From contig NZ_QTPP01000021.1 in assembly GCF_003853415.1 (NCBI RefSeq), positions 1-64,000 of the forward strand: 64,000 bases of DNA, given 5' to 3'. The notes beneath the pieces were generated by a model. That model was not told the origin of the DNA, ran no database searches, and saw only the letters and a program-made list of their open reading frames with translations. The stretch is from Burkholderia sp. Bp9142. GTDB lineage: Bacteria > Pseudomonadota > Gammaproteobacteria > Burkholderiales > Burkholderiaceae. Shown piece after piece: positions 17,011 to 25,205 of the stretch. Each line of letters starts with the position of its first letter. The stretch's first letter is position 1. The translations under genes were made by a program, and so were the position numbers.

Positions 17011-17058
17011 TGGAGGCGCGAGCCGGAATCGAACCGGCCTAAATGGCTTTGCAGGCCG
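17011..17058 (-). repeat. Distal attachment repeat: 3' part of tRNA-Cys
   Basis: This 48-bp copy matches 20562-20609 with only two differences. It covers the tRNA-Cys 3' end, CCA, T-arm and variable loop up to the anticodon stem, then diverges into AT-rich DNA. A partial tRNA copy of this kind is the usual scar of a tyrosine-recombinase integration. Confidence 0.85.
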
Positions 17059-17535
17059 TCATAGTATTTTTAAAATCAATCGTTTATATAGATTGACCAC
17101 TCGAATAAGCCACCTGGAATCGACGCAACTGACTGCCCTCCCACCTGGAACCCAGGCTGCGGCCTACGCTTCAACATGCGATCGGGGCTTCGCGAAACAA
17201 CGCGAGTCAGTACCGTGCGCCCTTCCACGCATCCCATGCAGCCGCCGCCCGTGTTCCCTTTACATAGCCGTCTTGATCCCGAACTCGATGGATGACGGCA
17301 GCGCGATATTCGCTTGGCGTGTCGCGAAACCACCATTGCTCAAAAAGCGCTCTCTCCCCGCTCACATCCTTCTCCCTGTCGCAGTTTCACCGTGGATCCA
17401 ATGCCCGGTGCGATCAAAGCTGTTCCCGTCATACGGAAGCATTTGTTGATTCCTGCCAGCTCCAGTGTTGCGATCATGGTTCTCGTGTTCGCAATGGCGA
17501 GTACACTGAAAGTTCAATGGAAGCAGGAGAATGTG
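17059..17535. other. Island left arm without clear genes
   Basis: The first 40 bases are AT-rich (TATTTTTAAAATCAATCG), as at an attachment-site arm. The rest has several short open frames on both strands but none with a ribosome site or a recognisable product. Confidence 0.45.
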
Positions 17536-17865
17536 ATGATTGACCCTGGCCCCCAAAGCACTTTCCGAGGGCTGCCGCTTACCGTTGAGCAGGACGCGGA
17601 AGTGAGGCACTACATCAAGGACCGAACTCGGCGTGGGCTACCATGGGACACGCCGGAGTTGGGCGCGATGCTCAATGACATGCTGCATCCCCCGAGTGAC
17701 GGTGACGGTGATGGTGACGGCGACGTCACATCCCCGCCAGACGAAACCAGAGCCGCCGCCGAGCGTGCAACGGCGTCGATTGACGAAGCGATGGACCCCA
17801 TCGAGGCAAATGAGGAGTGGAATGCGGCCATGGAGTCGGAAGGCATGAAAGGACCCCGACGATAA
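17536..17865 (+). CDS. Small acidic hypothetical protein of the island
   Basis: This 109-residue protein has no recognised family. The ATG at 17536 has AGGAG six bases upstream, the best ribosome site in this stretch. It begins MIDPGPQSTFRGLPLTVEQD and has a short helical region (DAEVRHYIKDRTRRGLPWDT). A DGDGDGDGD run near residue 55 is encoded by a GGTGAC-type repeat, and the C-terminus is acidic and Ala-rich. The frame remains open upstream to 17314. No signal peptide is present in the short form. Confidence 0.55.
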   Translation: MIDPGPQSTFRGLPLTVEQDAEVRHYIKDRTRRGLPWDTPELGAMLNDMLHPPSDGDGDGDGDVTSPPDETRAAAERATASIDEAMDPIEANEEWNAAMESEGMKGPRR

Positions 17866-18002
17866 CCTGCCAACGTCACTCCAATGATGCAGCAGTCCCT
17901 GCGCATTGCCTGACAAGGCTCGACACCGGCCGCCGAAATGCTCGCATCAGCACGGTTGAAGCTTGAGTTTTCACGCGTGGATGCAATACTCCAAGCTCAG
18001 CG

Positions 18003-18293
18003 ATGAACGAGCCACTCCAAACCAACATGTCTGATGATGTTACCAATGTCACCGCCCCTGTTTACTGCGAGGATGCAGGTCTAATTTTCTCTGCGTACCG
18101 CCGTGGATGGGGCTATGTCGCATTCAGACTTCCAGCCGATGTTATTCGTGAGAAGTTTGGAAGTGACTTGGAGACGCCAGAGCAACTTCTCGCGGCGTTC
18201 GAGGGCAACCGAGACCATGTCGCTCTTGCAATCAGCCGGCATGCGCCACCTGAGTCCGGTCAACGCATACAGCTCGACAGTTCGGATTTTTAA
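18003..18293 (+). CDS. DUF1488-like small protein
   Basis: This 96-residue protein has an unknown role. The core (FRLPADVIREKFGSD, TPEQLLAAFEGNRDHVALA, ISRHAPP) resembles DUF1488 proteins, where a tpe-LL-aFe-nR pattern precedes a helix. This is a judgement from memory of the family, not a search. Codon use is less GC-biased than neighbouring core genes, consistent with acquired DNA. No operon partner is evident. Confidence 0.55.
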   Translation: MNEPLQTNMSDDVTNVTAPVYCEDAGLIFSAYRRGWGYVAFRLPADVIREKFGSDLETPEQLLAAFEGNRDHVALAISRHAPPESGQRIQLDSSDF

Positions 18294-18311
18294 AGCTCAA
18301 GCGTCCGCTGA

Positions 18312-18429
18312 CCGTTCCCCCCGTAGTTCAGCGGATGGAATGATAAGCACGAAGCTTATCCAGCAAGGCTCCTGCCCCTTGCTGCAGCAAATCGGTAGCA
18401 CGCAGGAAAGCCCGCTCACAGCGGGCTTT
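18312..18429 (+). ncRNA. Candidate structured RNA with tRNA-like 5' half
   Basis: The stretch 18319-18341 resembles a tRNA D-arm region (CCCGTAGTTCAGCGGATGGA), with GTTC able to pair with GAAT. Three hairpins follow directly: GATAAGC/GCTTATC at 18342-18360, CAGCAAGG/CCTTGCTG at 18361-18384, and a 10-bp stem AAAGCCCGCT/AGCGGGCTTT at 18407-18429. There is no T-arm, no matching acceptor strand and no CCA, so it is not a functional tRNA. It may be a decayed tRNA or a small RNA ending in a terminator. Confidence 0.3.
18407..18429. terminator. Bidirectional hairpin between convergent genes
   Basis: A perfect 10-bp stem with a 3-base loop holds the diguanylate cyclase stop codon. Only three T residues follow on either strand, so termination may be partial. 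Confidence 0.55.
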
Positions 18430-19936
18430 GGCGTTCCTGGAGCCGCCAGATCGCTCCGTCAGCTGCTGCCTGAGAAGCAGCGACCCTGTTCCGACCGGTT
18501 GTCTTCGCATAGTACAGCGCCTCGTCGGCCTCCCTGATCACCGCGCTAGGGTCGCCGTCCTGATCCGGCGTCCAGGTCGCCAGACCAATACTGGCTGTCA
18601 CTCGCCCATATTCGCTACCGGCGTGCTCAAGTGCCAGGTCGTCGATTGCCGCACGAATCTGTTCTGCAATCTGCGTGGCTCCGGTCTGCGGCGTGTCCGG
18701 GAGCAGCACGACGAATTCCTCCCCGCCATAGCGAGCCGCGGTATCGGCCGGGCGTCGGATGTTCTCGCCGATGCAACGGGCGACCGCAGCCAGCGCATCA
18801 TCCCCTGCCTGGTGGCCGTAAGTATCGTTGTAAGCCTTGAAGCGGTCGACGTCGACGAACAGCAGCGAGAAGACCGAATGCGCCCGCTTGGCGCGACGCC
18901 ACTCCCGATCCAGCACCTCCCCGAAACTGCGACGATTGTTCAGGCCGGTGAGCCCGTCGGTGCGTGCGAGCAGCACCAGTTCGGACTCAGCGCGCATCCG
19001 GCGGCGCAGTTGCCCGCTGAGCATGATCGACAGAGCGATGAAAGCGGCGCCGAAGGTGGCCACTAACGCGCCGATCGTCACGGCGCGGTGCCGCCACGCG
19101 GCATAAATCTCCTGCTCGGCTTCCGCGACCATGATGATCAGAGGCAGAGTCGGCAGGTTCTTGAAGTAGTAGAGCCGACGTACGCCGTCAATCGACGCCG
19201 TTTCCGAGAACACGCCTTCCGGCGCGCTCCGAAATCGTCGAAAGGTCGCAGCCTTGCTGATGTCGCGGCCGACGCTGCTGACGTTGTACGGCTGACGCAT
19301 CACCATGATGCCGTCCTTGCCGATCAGCGACATCGAACCGTGCTGCCCCAGCGACAGGCCCGCAAACAGCCGGTGGAAGTACTCGAGGTTGACTGCAATC
19401 AGCGCGATGCCGGCGAACGACCCGTCCGGATTCGAGATGCGCCGCGACAACACGATGCTGAGCATGCCGGCACGCAGGCGCGACACGAACGGATCGCTGA
19501 CGTAAAGACCAACATCAGGGTTATCGCGGTGGACGGTGAAGTACCTGCGATCGGCGAAATTGCCCTTGCGAGGCACGTCGCTGGCCGAATCCAGGATGAT
19601 GTTGCCCTTGGCATCGAGCACCAGTTGCGAACCGATAAAGGCGGCATTCATCGCATGGTCGAACAGCACGCCGCGTCGCAACGTGGGCGCCGCCGCCATC
19701 ACGTCGGGCCGCTGCAGGCCGTGGATCAGCGCCTGCAAGGACAGGTCGTAGAGTTCGAAGTTGCGCTCGATGTCGCGCTCAGCCATCAGGCCGAGATTAC
19801 GCGAGGTTTCGCTGGCGCGCTCCAGGGCGTCGTTACGGCTCTGGAATAGCTGCAGCACGCACAGACCCATCAACGCGCAGGCGATCACAATGCCGACCGC
19901 CACGATGACGTAGGGGGCTGCAGTCCGACGATGCAT
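18416..19936 (-). CDS. Membrane diguanylate cyclase with Cache sensor
   Basis: This 506-residue inner-membrane enzyme makes cyclic di-GMP from GTP. The first transmembrane helix is at residues 8-30 (YVIVAVGIVIACALMGLCVL). A periplasmic dCache-like sensor spans about 40-280, followed by a second helix (AVTIGALVATFGAAFIALSI) and a GGDEF domain from about 330. The active-site loop GGEEF is near 402, with the inhibitory RxxD motif (RPAD) exactly five residues before it. AGGAG precedes the ATG at 19936. It is the largest gene of the tRNA-Cys island and probably its cargo. Confidence 0.93.
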   Translation of the reverse strand: MHRRTAAPYVIVAVGIVIACALMGLCVLQLFQSRNDALERASETSRNLGLMAERDIERNFELYDLSLQALIHGLQRPDVMAAAPTLRRGVLFDHAMNAAFIGSQLVLDAKGNIILDSASDVPRKGNFADRRYFTVHRDNPDVGLYVSDPFVSRLRAGMLSIVLSRRISNPDGSFAGIALIAVNLEYFHRLFAGLSLGQHGSMSLIGKDGIMVMRQPYNVSSVGRDISKAATFRRFRSAPEGVFSETASIDGVRRLYYFKNLPTLPLIIMVAEAEQEIYAAWRHRAVTIGALVATFGAAFIALSIMLSGQLRRRMRAESELVLLARTDGLTGLNNRRSFGEVLDREWRRAKRAHSVFSLLFVDVDRFKAYNDTYGHQAGDDALAAVARCIGENIRRPADTAARYGGEEFVVLLPDTPQTGATQIAEQIRAAIDDLALEHAGSEYGRVTASIGLATWTPDQDGDPSAVIREADEALYYAKTTGRNRVAASQAAADGAIWRLQERQSPL

Positions 19937-20135
19937 GGTCTCCTCACCGCAAAATGAGCCGCGCCCGGGGCGTGGCATGTTTTCCGCATACTAAATCGGA
20001 CAGGTGCATTTGAAAACTCGGCGCGAAGCCGACCGGAACGCGAACAGCAAAAAGCAACTTTGTGTCCGACCGATGACAAAACTGCCGGTGTCTTCGAGGG
20101 ACACAATTTGACGGATCGCACCGTCTGCTGCGAGT
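19937..20135. other. Upstream region of the diguanylate cyclase
   Basis: About 200 bases with no gene. It likely holds the promoter of the cyclase (minus strand), within the AT-richer stretch near 19980-20060. Confidence 0.4.
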
Positions 20136-20406
20136 TGACCTGCCCCCGGCAAACCGGGCCAGTCAGAACCTAGTAGAGTTCGTTTTCGGAGAAGAAGCGA
20201 ACTTGAAGAAGCGCTTTACGGAAGCGCAAATCATCGCGCTTCTGAAGGAAGCCGAGGCCGGCATGCCGGTGAAGACGCTGTGCGGGAAGCATGGCTTCAG
20301 TGATGCGTCGTTCTCACATGGCGCGCGAAGTTCGGCGGCATGGCGGTGTCGGAAGCGCGCCGGCTGAAGGATCTTGAGGCGGAGAACGCACGGCTGAAGA
20401 CGCTAC
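20136..20406 (+). pseudogene. IS3-family (IS407-like) left end with broken orfA
   Basis: The sequence opens with TGACCTGCCCCCGGC, a TG-beginning end typical of IS407-group elements. It continues into orfA from a TTG at 20203 (LKKRFTEAQIIALLKEAEAG, then MPVKTLCGKHGF). A base appears to be missing near 20315: reading on in another frame restores the family sequence (MAVSEARRLKDLEAENARLK). Homology ends near 20406; the rest of orfA, all of orfB and the right end are absent. It cannot encode an active transposase. Confidence 0.85.
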
Positions 20407-20523
20407 AGCGGAGGCTCCTGCCGCATTCCGGGAGCTGGGTTAACAGGACTTTGCCAGACGCCGGCTGGCCCTACCGAAGGGGGCAGGCCAGCATTGCCAT
20501 CTTGGGAAACGGGCCGGAAAAAG
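20407..20523. other. Island right arm
   Basis: No gene or recognisable repeat is seen between the insertion-sequence remnant and the tRNA terminator. Confidence 0.4.
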
Positions 20524-20552
20524 AAAAAGCCCTGATTTCTCAGGGCTTTTTC
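20524..20552 (-). terminator. tRNA operon terminator
   Basis: The stem AAAAAGCCCTG atttct CAGGGCTTTTT lies ten bases beyond the tRNA-Cys 3' end, with T-runs on both strands. It should end the pgsA-distal tRNA transcript. Confidence 0.9.
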
Positions 20553-20561
20553 TCTGCTACT

Positions 20562-20635
20562 TGGAGGCGCGAGCCGGAGTCGAACCGGCCTAAACGGCTT
20601 TGCAGGCCGCTGCATAACCGCTTTGCTATCGCGCC
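20562..20635 (-). tRNA. tRNA-Cys (GCA)
   Basis: This 74-nt cloverleaf has acceptor stem GGCGCG/CGCGCC, T-arm GGTTCGACTCC, anticodon GCA in CTGCAAAG, and an encoded CCA. It is the fourth tRNA of a minus-strand cluster downstream of pgsA. Its 3' part was the integration site of the island at 17011-20561. Confidence 0.97.
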
Positions 20636-20736
20636 AAAAGCGGACTGTCCTGATGCCACGGAGGCAAGCGACAGATTTTTTATTCGAGGACCGTCAGTCC
20701 ATCAAATAAAAAGGGAAGCGTGGCTTCCCCATGACT

Positions 20737-20812
20737 TGGAGCGGGAGACGAGTCTCGAACTCGCGACCTCAACCTTGGCAAGGTTGCGCTCTACCAACTG
20801 AGCTACTCCCGC
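20737..20812 (-). tRNA. tRNA-Gly (GCC), copy 3 in transcription order
   Basis: This 76-nt gene has acceptor stem GCGGGAG/CTCCCGC, anticodon GCC in CTTGCCAAG, T-arm GAGTTCGAGACTC and an encoded CCA. It is identical to the other two copies. Confidence 0.97.
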
Positions 20813-20991
20813 ATTGTCCTGCACCCGCAGCGCTTTACCGTACAACGCGCCGCCAGAAAAATCTGGAGCGGGAGACGAGTCTCGAACTCGCGACCTCAAC
20901 CTTGGCAAGGTTGCGCTCTACCAACTGAGCTACTCCCGCATGTGTCCTGCATCTGCAGCGCTTTGCCGTACAACACGCTGCCAGAAAAATC
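20813..20991. repeat. Duplicated tRNA-Gly spacer units
   Basis: Two spacers of about 51 and 52 bp share GCAGCGCTTT, CCGTACAAC and GCCAGAAAAATC with few differences. The tandem unit (gene plus spacer) is about 127 bp. Confidence 0.85.
20864..20939 (-). tRNA. tRNA-Gly (GCC), copy 2
   Basis: The sequence is identical to its neighbours over all 76 nt. The spacers on either side (20813-20863 and 20940-20991) are near-copies of each other, showing that gene and spacer duplicated together. Confidence 0.97.
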
Positions 20992-21067
20992 TGGAGCGGG
21001 AGACGAGTCTCGAACTCGCGACCTCAACCTTGGCAAGGTTGCGCTCTACCAACTGAGCTACTCCCGC
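20992..21067 (-). tRNA. tRNA-Gly (GCC), copy 1
   Basis: This is the pgsA-proximal copy, 76 nt, with anticodon GCC and encoded CCA. The position after pgsA matches glyW in E. coli. Confidence 0.97.
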
Positions 21068-21212
21068 AGTATTGCTGCGCTACTGTTTCCCCGTCACACA
21101 CTTACTTCGTCGTGCAGCGGAGAAGCGAGATTATGTCGAAGGCACATTCGTATGTCAAGGGCTTTTCCAGCCCTTTTTCCAAAAACCTGCGCGAGCGAAT
21201 GTGCCGGCCCCG

Positions 21213-21800
21213 TCACGCGCCGCCGCGCTCGCGGATCTGCGGCCATGCGAGCTTCATGTAGTACAGCATCGACCAGATCGTCAGCACCGCCGCGAGATAC
21301 ATCAGCCACTCGCCCCACACGCGCGTGTCGATCGTCGCGATGCCGAGCGGCAGCGGGCCGTAGTACAGCAGCATCGGAATCGCGACCATCTGGCATGCGG
21401 TCTTGAACTTGCCGAGCTGGTTCACCGCGACGCTCTTCGACGCGCCGATCTGTGCCATCCATTCGCGCAGCGCCGAGATCGCGATTTCGCGACCGACGAT
21501 CACGAGCGCGATCGCCGCATCGACCCGCGCAATCTGCACGAGGATCAGCAGCGCGGCCGTCACCATCAGCTTGTCCGCGACCGGATCGAGGAATGCGCCG
21601 AACGACGACGTCTGGTTCCACTTGCGCGCGAGAAACCCGTCGAACCAGTCGGTCAGCGCGGCGAGGATGAAGATCGCCGCCGCCGCGAGGTTGCGGTGCG
21701 CACCGCCCATCACCGTGTCCGGCAGATAGAACACGCCGACGACGAGCGGGATCAGCACGATCCGTACCCACGTCAGGAAAATCGGGAAATTGAACGGCAT
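21213..21800 (-). CDS. pgsA: CDP-diacylglycerol-glycerol-3-phosphate 3-phosphatidyltransferase
   Basis: This 195-residue inner-membrane enzyme makes phosphatidylglycerol phosphate, the committed step to PG and cardiolipin. The CDP-alcohol transferase motif is complete as DWFDGFLARKW, then FGAFLDPVADK, near residues 50-76. About four to five transmembrane helices are visible. The ATG at 21800 (MPFNFPIFLTWVRI) is preferred over an upstream frame. It follows uvrC on the same strand with a 100-base gap and precedes the tRNA-Gly cluster, an order shared with E. coli. Confidence 0.96.
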   Translation of the reverse strand: MPFNFPIFLTWVRIVLIPLVVGVFYLPDTVMGGAHRNLAAAAIFILAALTDWFDGFLARKWNQTSSFGAFLDPVADKLMVTAALLILVQIARVDAAIALVIVGREIAISALREWMAQIGASKSVAVNQLGKFKTACQMVAIPMLLYYGPLPLGIATIDTRVWGEWLMYLAAVLTIWSMLYYMKLAWPQIRERGGA

Positions 21801-21899
21801 GGCATGCGGGTCAGTAAAGGATTCGCAATTGTGCCGTGTCGACCGGCCTGCCACAAGAACGCGAGAACGCGCTCAGGCTCGGCCGGTCGCACGGCCGGA

Positions 21900-23930
21900 T
21901 CAGTGAAGCTGCTTGTAGATCTGCTCGGCGAGCGCGTGCGAGATGCCGTCGACGCTTGCCAGCTCCTCGACGCTCGCGGCGACCACCCCGCGCAGCCCGC
22001 CGAACCGCGCGAGCAGCCGCTGGCGGCGTTTCGCGCCAACCCCTTCGAGTTCCTCGAGCCGCGAGGTCTGGCGCGCCTTCGCCCGCTTCGCGCGCATCCC
22101 GGTGATCGCAAAGCGGTGCGCCTCGTCGCGGATCTGCGCGACGAGCATCAGCGCGGCGCTCTCCTTGCCGAGTTCGAGCGGCGTGCGACCGTCCGCGAAC
22201 ACGAGCGTCTCGAGGCCGACCTTGCGCCCCTCGCCTTTCGCGACGCCGACCAGCATCGACGTGTCGAGCCCGAGCTCGGTGAACACCTGTCGCGCGATCT
22301 CGACCTGTCCCTTGCCGCCGTCGATCAGCACGATGTTCGGCAGCAGGCTCGATGCCTCGGCCTGGCGCGTCGATTCGCCGTCGATGCCGGCCGCGTCGTC
22401 GGCGGCCGCCGCCTGCGCGGCCTGCTCGACCATCTTCTCGTAGCGGCGCGTCAGCACCTGCCGCATGGCCGCGTAATCGTCGCCCGGCGTGATGCCGGTG
22501 ATGTTGTAGCGACGGTACTCGCCCGACTGCATCTTGTGATGGTGGTAGACGACGCACGACGCCTGCGTCGCCTCGCCCATCGTGTGGCTGATGTCGAAAC
22601 ACTCGATGCGCAGCGTCGCGAGATCGTCGCATTCGAAGTTGAGCGTCTCCGCGAGCGCGCGCGTGCGCGCCTGCTGCGAGCCCTGCTCGGACAGCAGCCG
22701 TGCGAGCGCGAGCCGTGCATTCTGTTCGGCCATCGACAGCCACGCGCGCCGCTGCCCCTGCGGCTGCCGCACCAGCGACACCTTGTGACCGGCCTGCTCG
22801 GACAGCAGCTCGAGCAGGTCGCGGCTCGCGGGCGCATGGCTCACGACCAGCACCGGCGGCACGCGATTGCCGAGATAGTGCTGCGCGATGAACGCATCGA
22901 GCACCTCGGCCTCCACCGGCGCCCCCGCGCCACGCGCGGCGGCAGCCTCTTCCGCGGGCTGGTCGGGCAACGCCGCGGCGGCTTCGCCGGCACCGTGCGC
23001 CGCCTCGGCCTCGTCGCCGAGCCCGCCTTCGGCAAGCGTCAGCGCACTTTCGACGTGCGTCGGGAAATACGCCTTGTCGCCGAGGTGCCGGCCGCCGCGC
23101 ACCATCGCCAGGTTCACGCACACGCGTCCGCCCTGCGCGACGACCGCCAGGATGTCGACGTCGCTGTCGCTGCCGACCTCGATCGCCTGCTGGTGCAGCA
23201 CCGTCGCGAGCGAACTCATCTGGTTGCGCACGGCGGCCGCCTGCTCGAACTTCAGCTCGGCCGCGAACGCGTGCATCTTCTGCTCGAGCTCCTTCATCAC
23301 TTCCGACTGCCGGCCGAGCAGGAAGCGCGCGGCGTTCGACACGTCGATCGCGTAGTCGTCCTCGGAAATCGCGCCGACGCACGGCGCCGTGCAGCGCCCG
23401 ATCTGATGCAGCAGGCACGGCCGCGTGCGGTTGTTGAAGACCGAATCCTCGCAGGTGCGCAACTGGAACACGCGCTGCAGGATCTGGATGCTCTCGCGCA
23501 CGGCCCACGCGCTCGGGAACGGCCCGAAGTACTGGTTCTGCTTGTCGACCGAGCCGCGGTAGTACGCCATGCGCGGAAAGCGGTGCGCGGTGAGCTTCAG
23601 GTACGGATACGACTTGTCGTCGCGAAACAGGATGTTGTAGCGCGGCGCGAGCGCCTTGATCAGGTTGTTCTCGAGCAGCAGCGCCTCGGCCTCCGAGCGC
23701 GTGACGGTCGTCTCGATGCGCGCGATGCGCGTGACCATCATCGCGATGCGCGGCGACAGCTGCGTCTTCGTGAAATAGCTCGATACGCGTTTCTTCAGGT
23801 CGCGCGCCTTGCCGACGTAAAGCACGGCGCCCGCCGCGTCGTAGTAGCGGTAAACGCCCGGCATGTGCGGCAACTGCGCGAGGATCTTCTTGGGTTCGAA
23901 CGGGGTGTCGGCGGCTTCTGGGGATGTCAT
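21900..23930 (-). CDS. uvrC: Excinuclease ABC subunit C
   Basis: This 676-residue nuclease makes both incisions in nucleotide excision repair with UvrB. The GIY-YIG 3' nuclease domain is at residues 20-100 ([20 protein letters not shown]). The UvrB-contact region is near 210-245. The UvrC RNase-H-like 5' nuclease lies near 430-590 ([20 protein letters not shown] and [10 protein letters not shown]), and tandem helix-hairpin-helix motifs close the protein. It is longer than E. coli UvrC (610) because of an Ala/Glu-rich insert around residues 300-345 ([20 protein letters not shown]). It starts 77 bases from the divergent earP gene. Confidence 0.97.
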   Translation of the reverse strand: MTSPEAADTPFEPKKILAQLPHMPGVYRYYDAAGAVLYVGKARDLKKRVSSYFTKTQLSPRIAMMVTRIARIETTVTRSEAEALLLENNLIKALAPRYNILFRDDKSYPYLKLTAHRFPRMAYYRGSVDKQNQYFGPFPSAWAVRESIQILQRVFQLRTCEDSVFNNRTRPCLLHQIGRCTAPCVGAISEDDYAIDVSNAARFLLGRQSEVMKELEQKMHAFAAELKFEQAAAVRNQMSSLATVLHQQAIEVGSDSDVDILAVVAQGGRVCVNLAMVRGGRHLGDKAYFPTHVESALTLAEGGLGDEAEAAHGAGEAAAALPDQPAEEAAAARGAGAPVEAEVLDAFIAQHYLGNRVPPVLVVSHAPASRDLLELLSEQAGHKVSLVRQPQGQRRAWLSMAEQNARLALARLLSEQGSQQARTRALAETLNFECDDLATLRIECFDISHTMGEATQASCVVYHHHKMQSGEYRRYNITGITPGDDYAAMRQVLTRRYEKMVEQAAQAAAADDAAGIDGESTRQAEASSLLPNIVLIDGGKGQVEIARQVFTELGLDTSMLVGVAKGEGRKVGLETLVFADGRTPLELGKESAALMLVAQIRDEAHRFAITGMRAKRAKARQTSRLEELEGVGAKRRQRLLARFGGLRGVVAASVEELASVDGISHALAEQIYKQLH

Positions 23931-24006
23931 GCGTGATCCGGGTGCCTTGTGGCGCGGAACGGGTCCATTAGAATCGCCAGTTTAGAGCATTCACCGGCCC
24001 GCTTCG

Positions 24007-25194
24007 ATGCCCCGCACCGCCCCCGCCCCCGCTTCACCGCTCGCGCCCGACGAACCGATCGCGTGCGACCTCTTCTGCACCGTGATCGACAACTTCGGCG
24101 ACATCGGCGTGTGCTGGCGCCTCGCCCGCCAGCTCGCGCACGAACACGGCTGGCAGGTGCGCCTATTCATCGACGACCTGCACACGTTCGCGCGGCTGCT
24201 GCCGGGGGTCGATCCCGATGCCGGGCGGCAGATGCTCGACGGCATCGCGGTCGAACACTGGCATGCGGAAGTCGGCGACGCGCTGGAGATCGCCGACGTC
24301 GTGATCGAGGCGTTCGCGTGCGAGCTGCCCGGCGCGTATCTCGCGGCGATGGCGCGCCGCGCGCGCCGCCCCGTATGGATCAATCTCGAATACCTGAGCG
24401 CCGAGGACTGGGTCGCCGATTTCCATTTGCGGCCGTCGCCGCACCCGCGCTACCCGCTGCTGAAGACGTTTTTCTTCCCGGGACTGTCGGCCGGCACGGG
24501 CGGCGTGCTGAAGGAACACGGCCTCGACGCGCGCCGCACGGCCTTCGAAACCGACGCGGCGGCGCGTGCCGCGTGGTGGCAGCATGCGACCGGCGACGCG
24601 CCGCCGGCGCCCGGCACGACGGTCGTCAGCCTGTTCGCGTATGAAAATCCGGCCGTCGACGCACTGCTCGCGCAGTGGCGCGACAGCCCGTCGCCCGTCG
24701 TCGCGCTCGTGCCCGCCGGCCGTGTATCGCCGGCTCTCGCCCGTTTTTTCGGGGTCGAATCGTTCGGCGCCGGCGCACGCGGGAAGCGCGGCAACCTGAC
24801 CGCTTACGGGCTCGCGTTCGTCCCGCAGGCCGACTATGACCTGCTGCTGTGGGCGGCCGACGTCAATTTCGTGCGTGGCGAGGACTCGTTCGTCCGCGCG
24901 CAATGGGCACGCAAGCCGTTCGTGTGGCACATCTACCCGCAGGCCGACGATGCGCACCTGCCGAAGCTCGACGCGGCGCTCGCGCACCTGTCGGCCGGGC
25001 TTGCCGACGCGCCGCGCGCGGCGCTCGAGCGCTTCTGGCACGCGTGGAATGGCGCCGGCACGCCTGATTGGGCGGATTTGCTGCAACACCGTGCCGCGTT
25101 CGACGCCAACGCGGCCCGCTGGGCCGACGCATTGGCGAGCGTCGGCGATCTCGCCGGAAAGCTGGCGGAATACGCAAAATCTCAGTTAAAATAA
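24007..25194 (+). CDS. earP: EF-P arginine rhamnosyltransferase EarP
   Basis: This 395-residue GT-B enzyme uses dTDP-rhamnose to rhamnosylate Arg32 of elongation factor P. The N-terminal family motif DNFGDIGVCWRLARQLAHEH is near residue 29 and contains the catalytic Asp. The C-terminal donor site includes ADYDLLLWAADVNFVRGEDS near residue 277 and AQWARKPFVWHIYPQ. It lies directly upstream of efp, whose product has Arg at the modified position. The extended N-terminus before residue 20 is Pro/Ala-rich and may be shorter in life. Confidence 0.96.
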   Translation: MPRTAPAPASPLAPDEPIACDLFCTVIDNFGDIGVCWRLARQLAHEHGWQVRLFIDDLHTFARLLPGVDPDAGRQMLDGIAVEHWHAEVGDALEIADVVIEAFACELPGAYLAAMARRARRPVWINLEYLSAEDWVADFHLRPSPHPRYPLLKTFFFPGLSAGTGGVLKEHGLDARRTAFETDAAARAAWWQHATGDAPPAPGTTVVSLFAYENPAVDALLAQWRDSPSPVVALVPAGRVSPALARFFGVESFGAGARGKRGNLTAYGLAFVPQADYDLLLWAADVNFVRGEDSFVRAQWARKPFVWHIYPQADDAHLPKLDAALAHLSAGLADAPRAALERFWHAWNGAGTPDWADLLQHRAAFDANAARWADALASVGDLAGKLAEYAKSQLK

Positions 25195-25205
25195 ACGGTT
25201 ATCCG

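Larger units (their letters stand above)
17011..20609. mobile_element. Degenerate genomic island in tRNA-Cys
   Basis: About 3.6 kb lies between the partial tRNA-Cys copy and the intact gene. It holds a 109-residue unknown protein, a DUF1488-like protein, a diguanylate cyclase and an IS3-family remnant. No integrase, excisionase or mobilisation gene remains, so the element is a relic or relies on a relative in trans. In E. coli the order pgsA-glyW-cysT is the same without such an insert, which supports the interpretation. Confidence 0.75.

Noticed and set aside
17011-17058. A second intact tRNA-Cys
   Set aside because: The sequence stops matching in the anticodon stem; the D-arm and 5' acceptor strand are absent.
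17093-17449. Small open frame in the left arm of the island
   Set aside because: No ribosome site, several overlapping alternatives, and no recognisable sequence.
17695-17735. Possible CRISPR or microsatellite in the GGTGAC repeats
   Set aside because: The units are 6 bp, contiguous and in the reading frame of the small acidic protein; no spacers.
18312-18384. A functional tRNA in the island
   Set aside because: Residue 33 would be A instead of T, the T-arm is missing and no 3' strand can pair with the acceptor. Reported only as a candidate structured RNA.
20199-20801. A functional transposase gene
   Set aside because: orfA is frameshifted and truncated, and the downstream frame runs through the tRNA terminator and tRNA-Cys.
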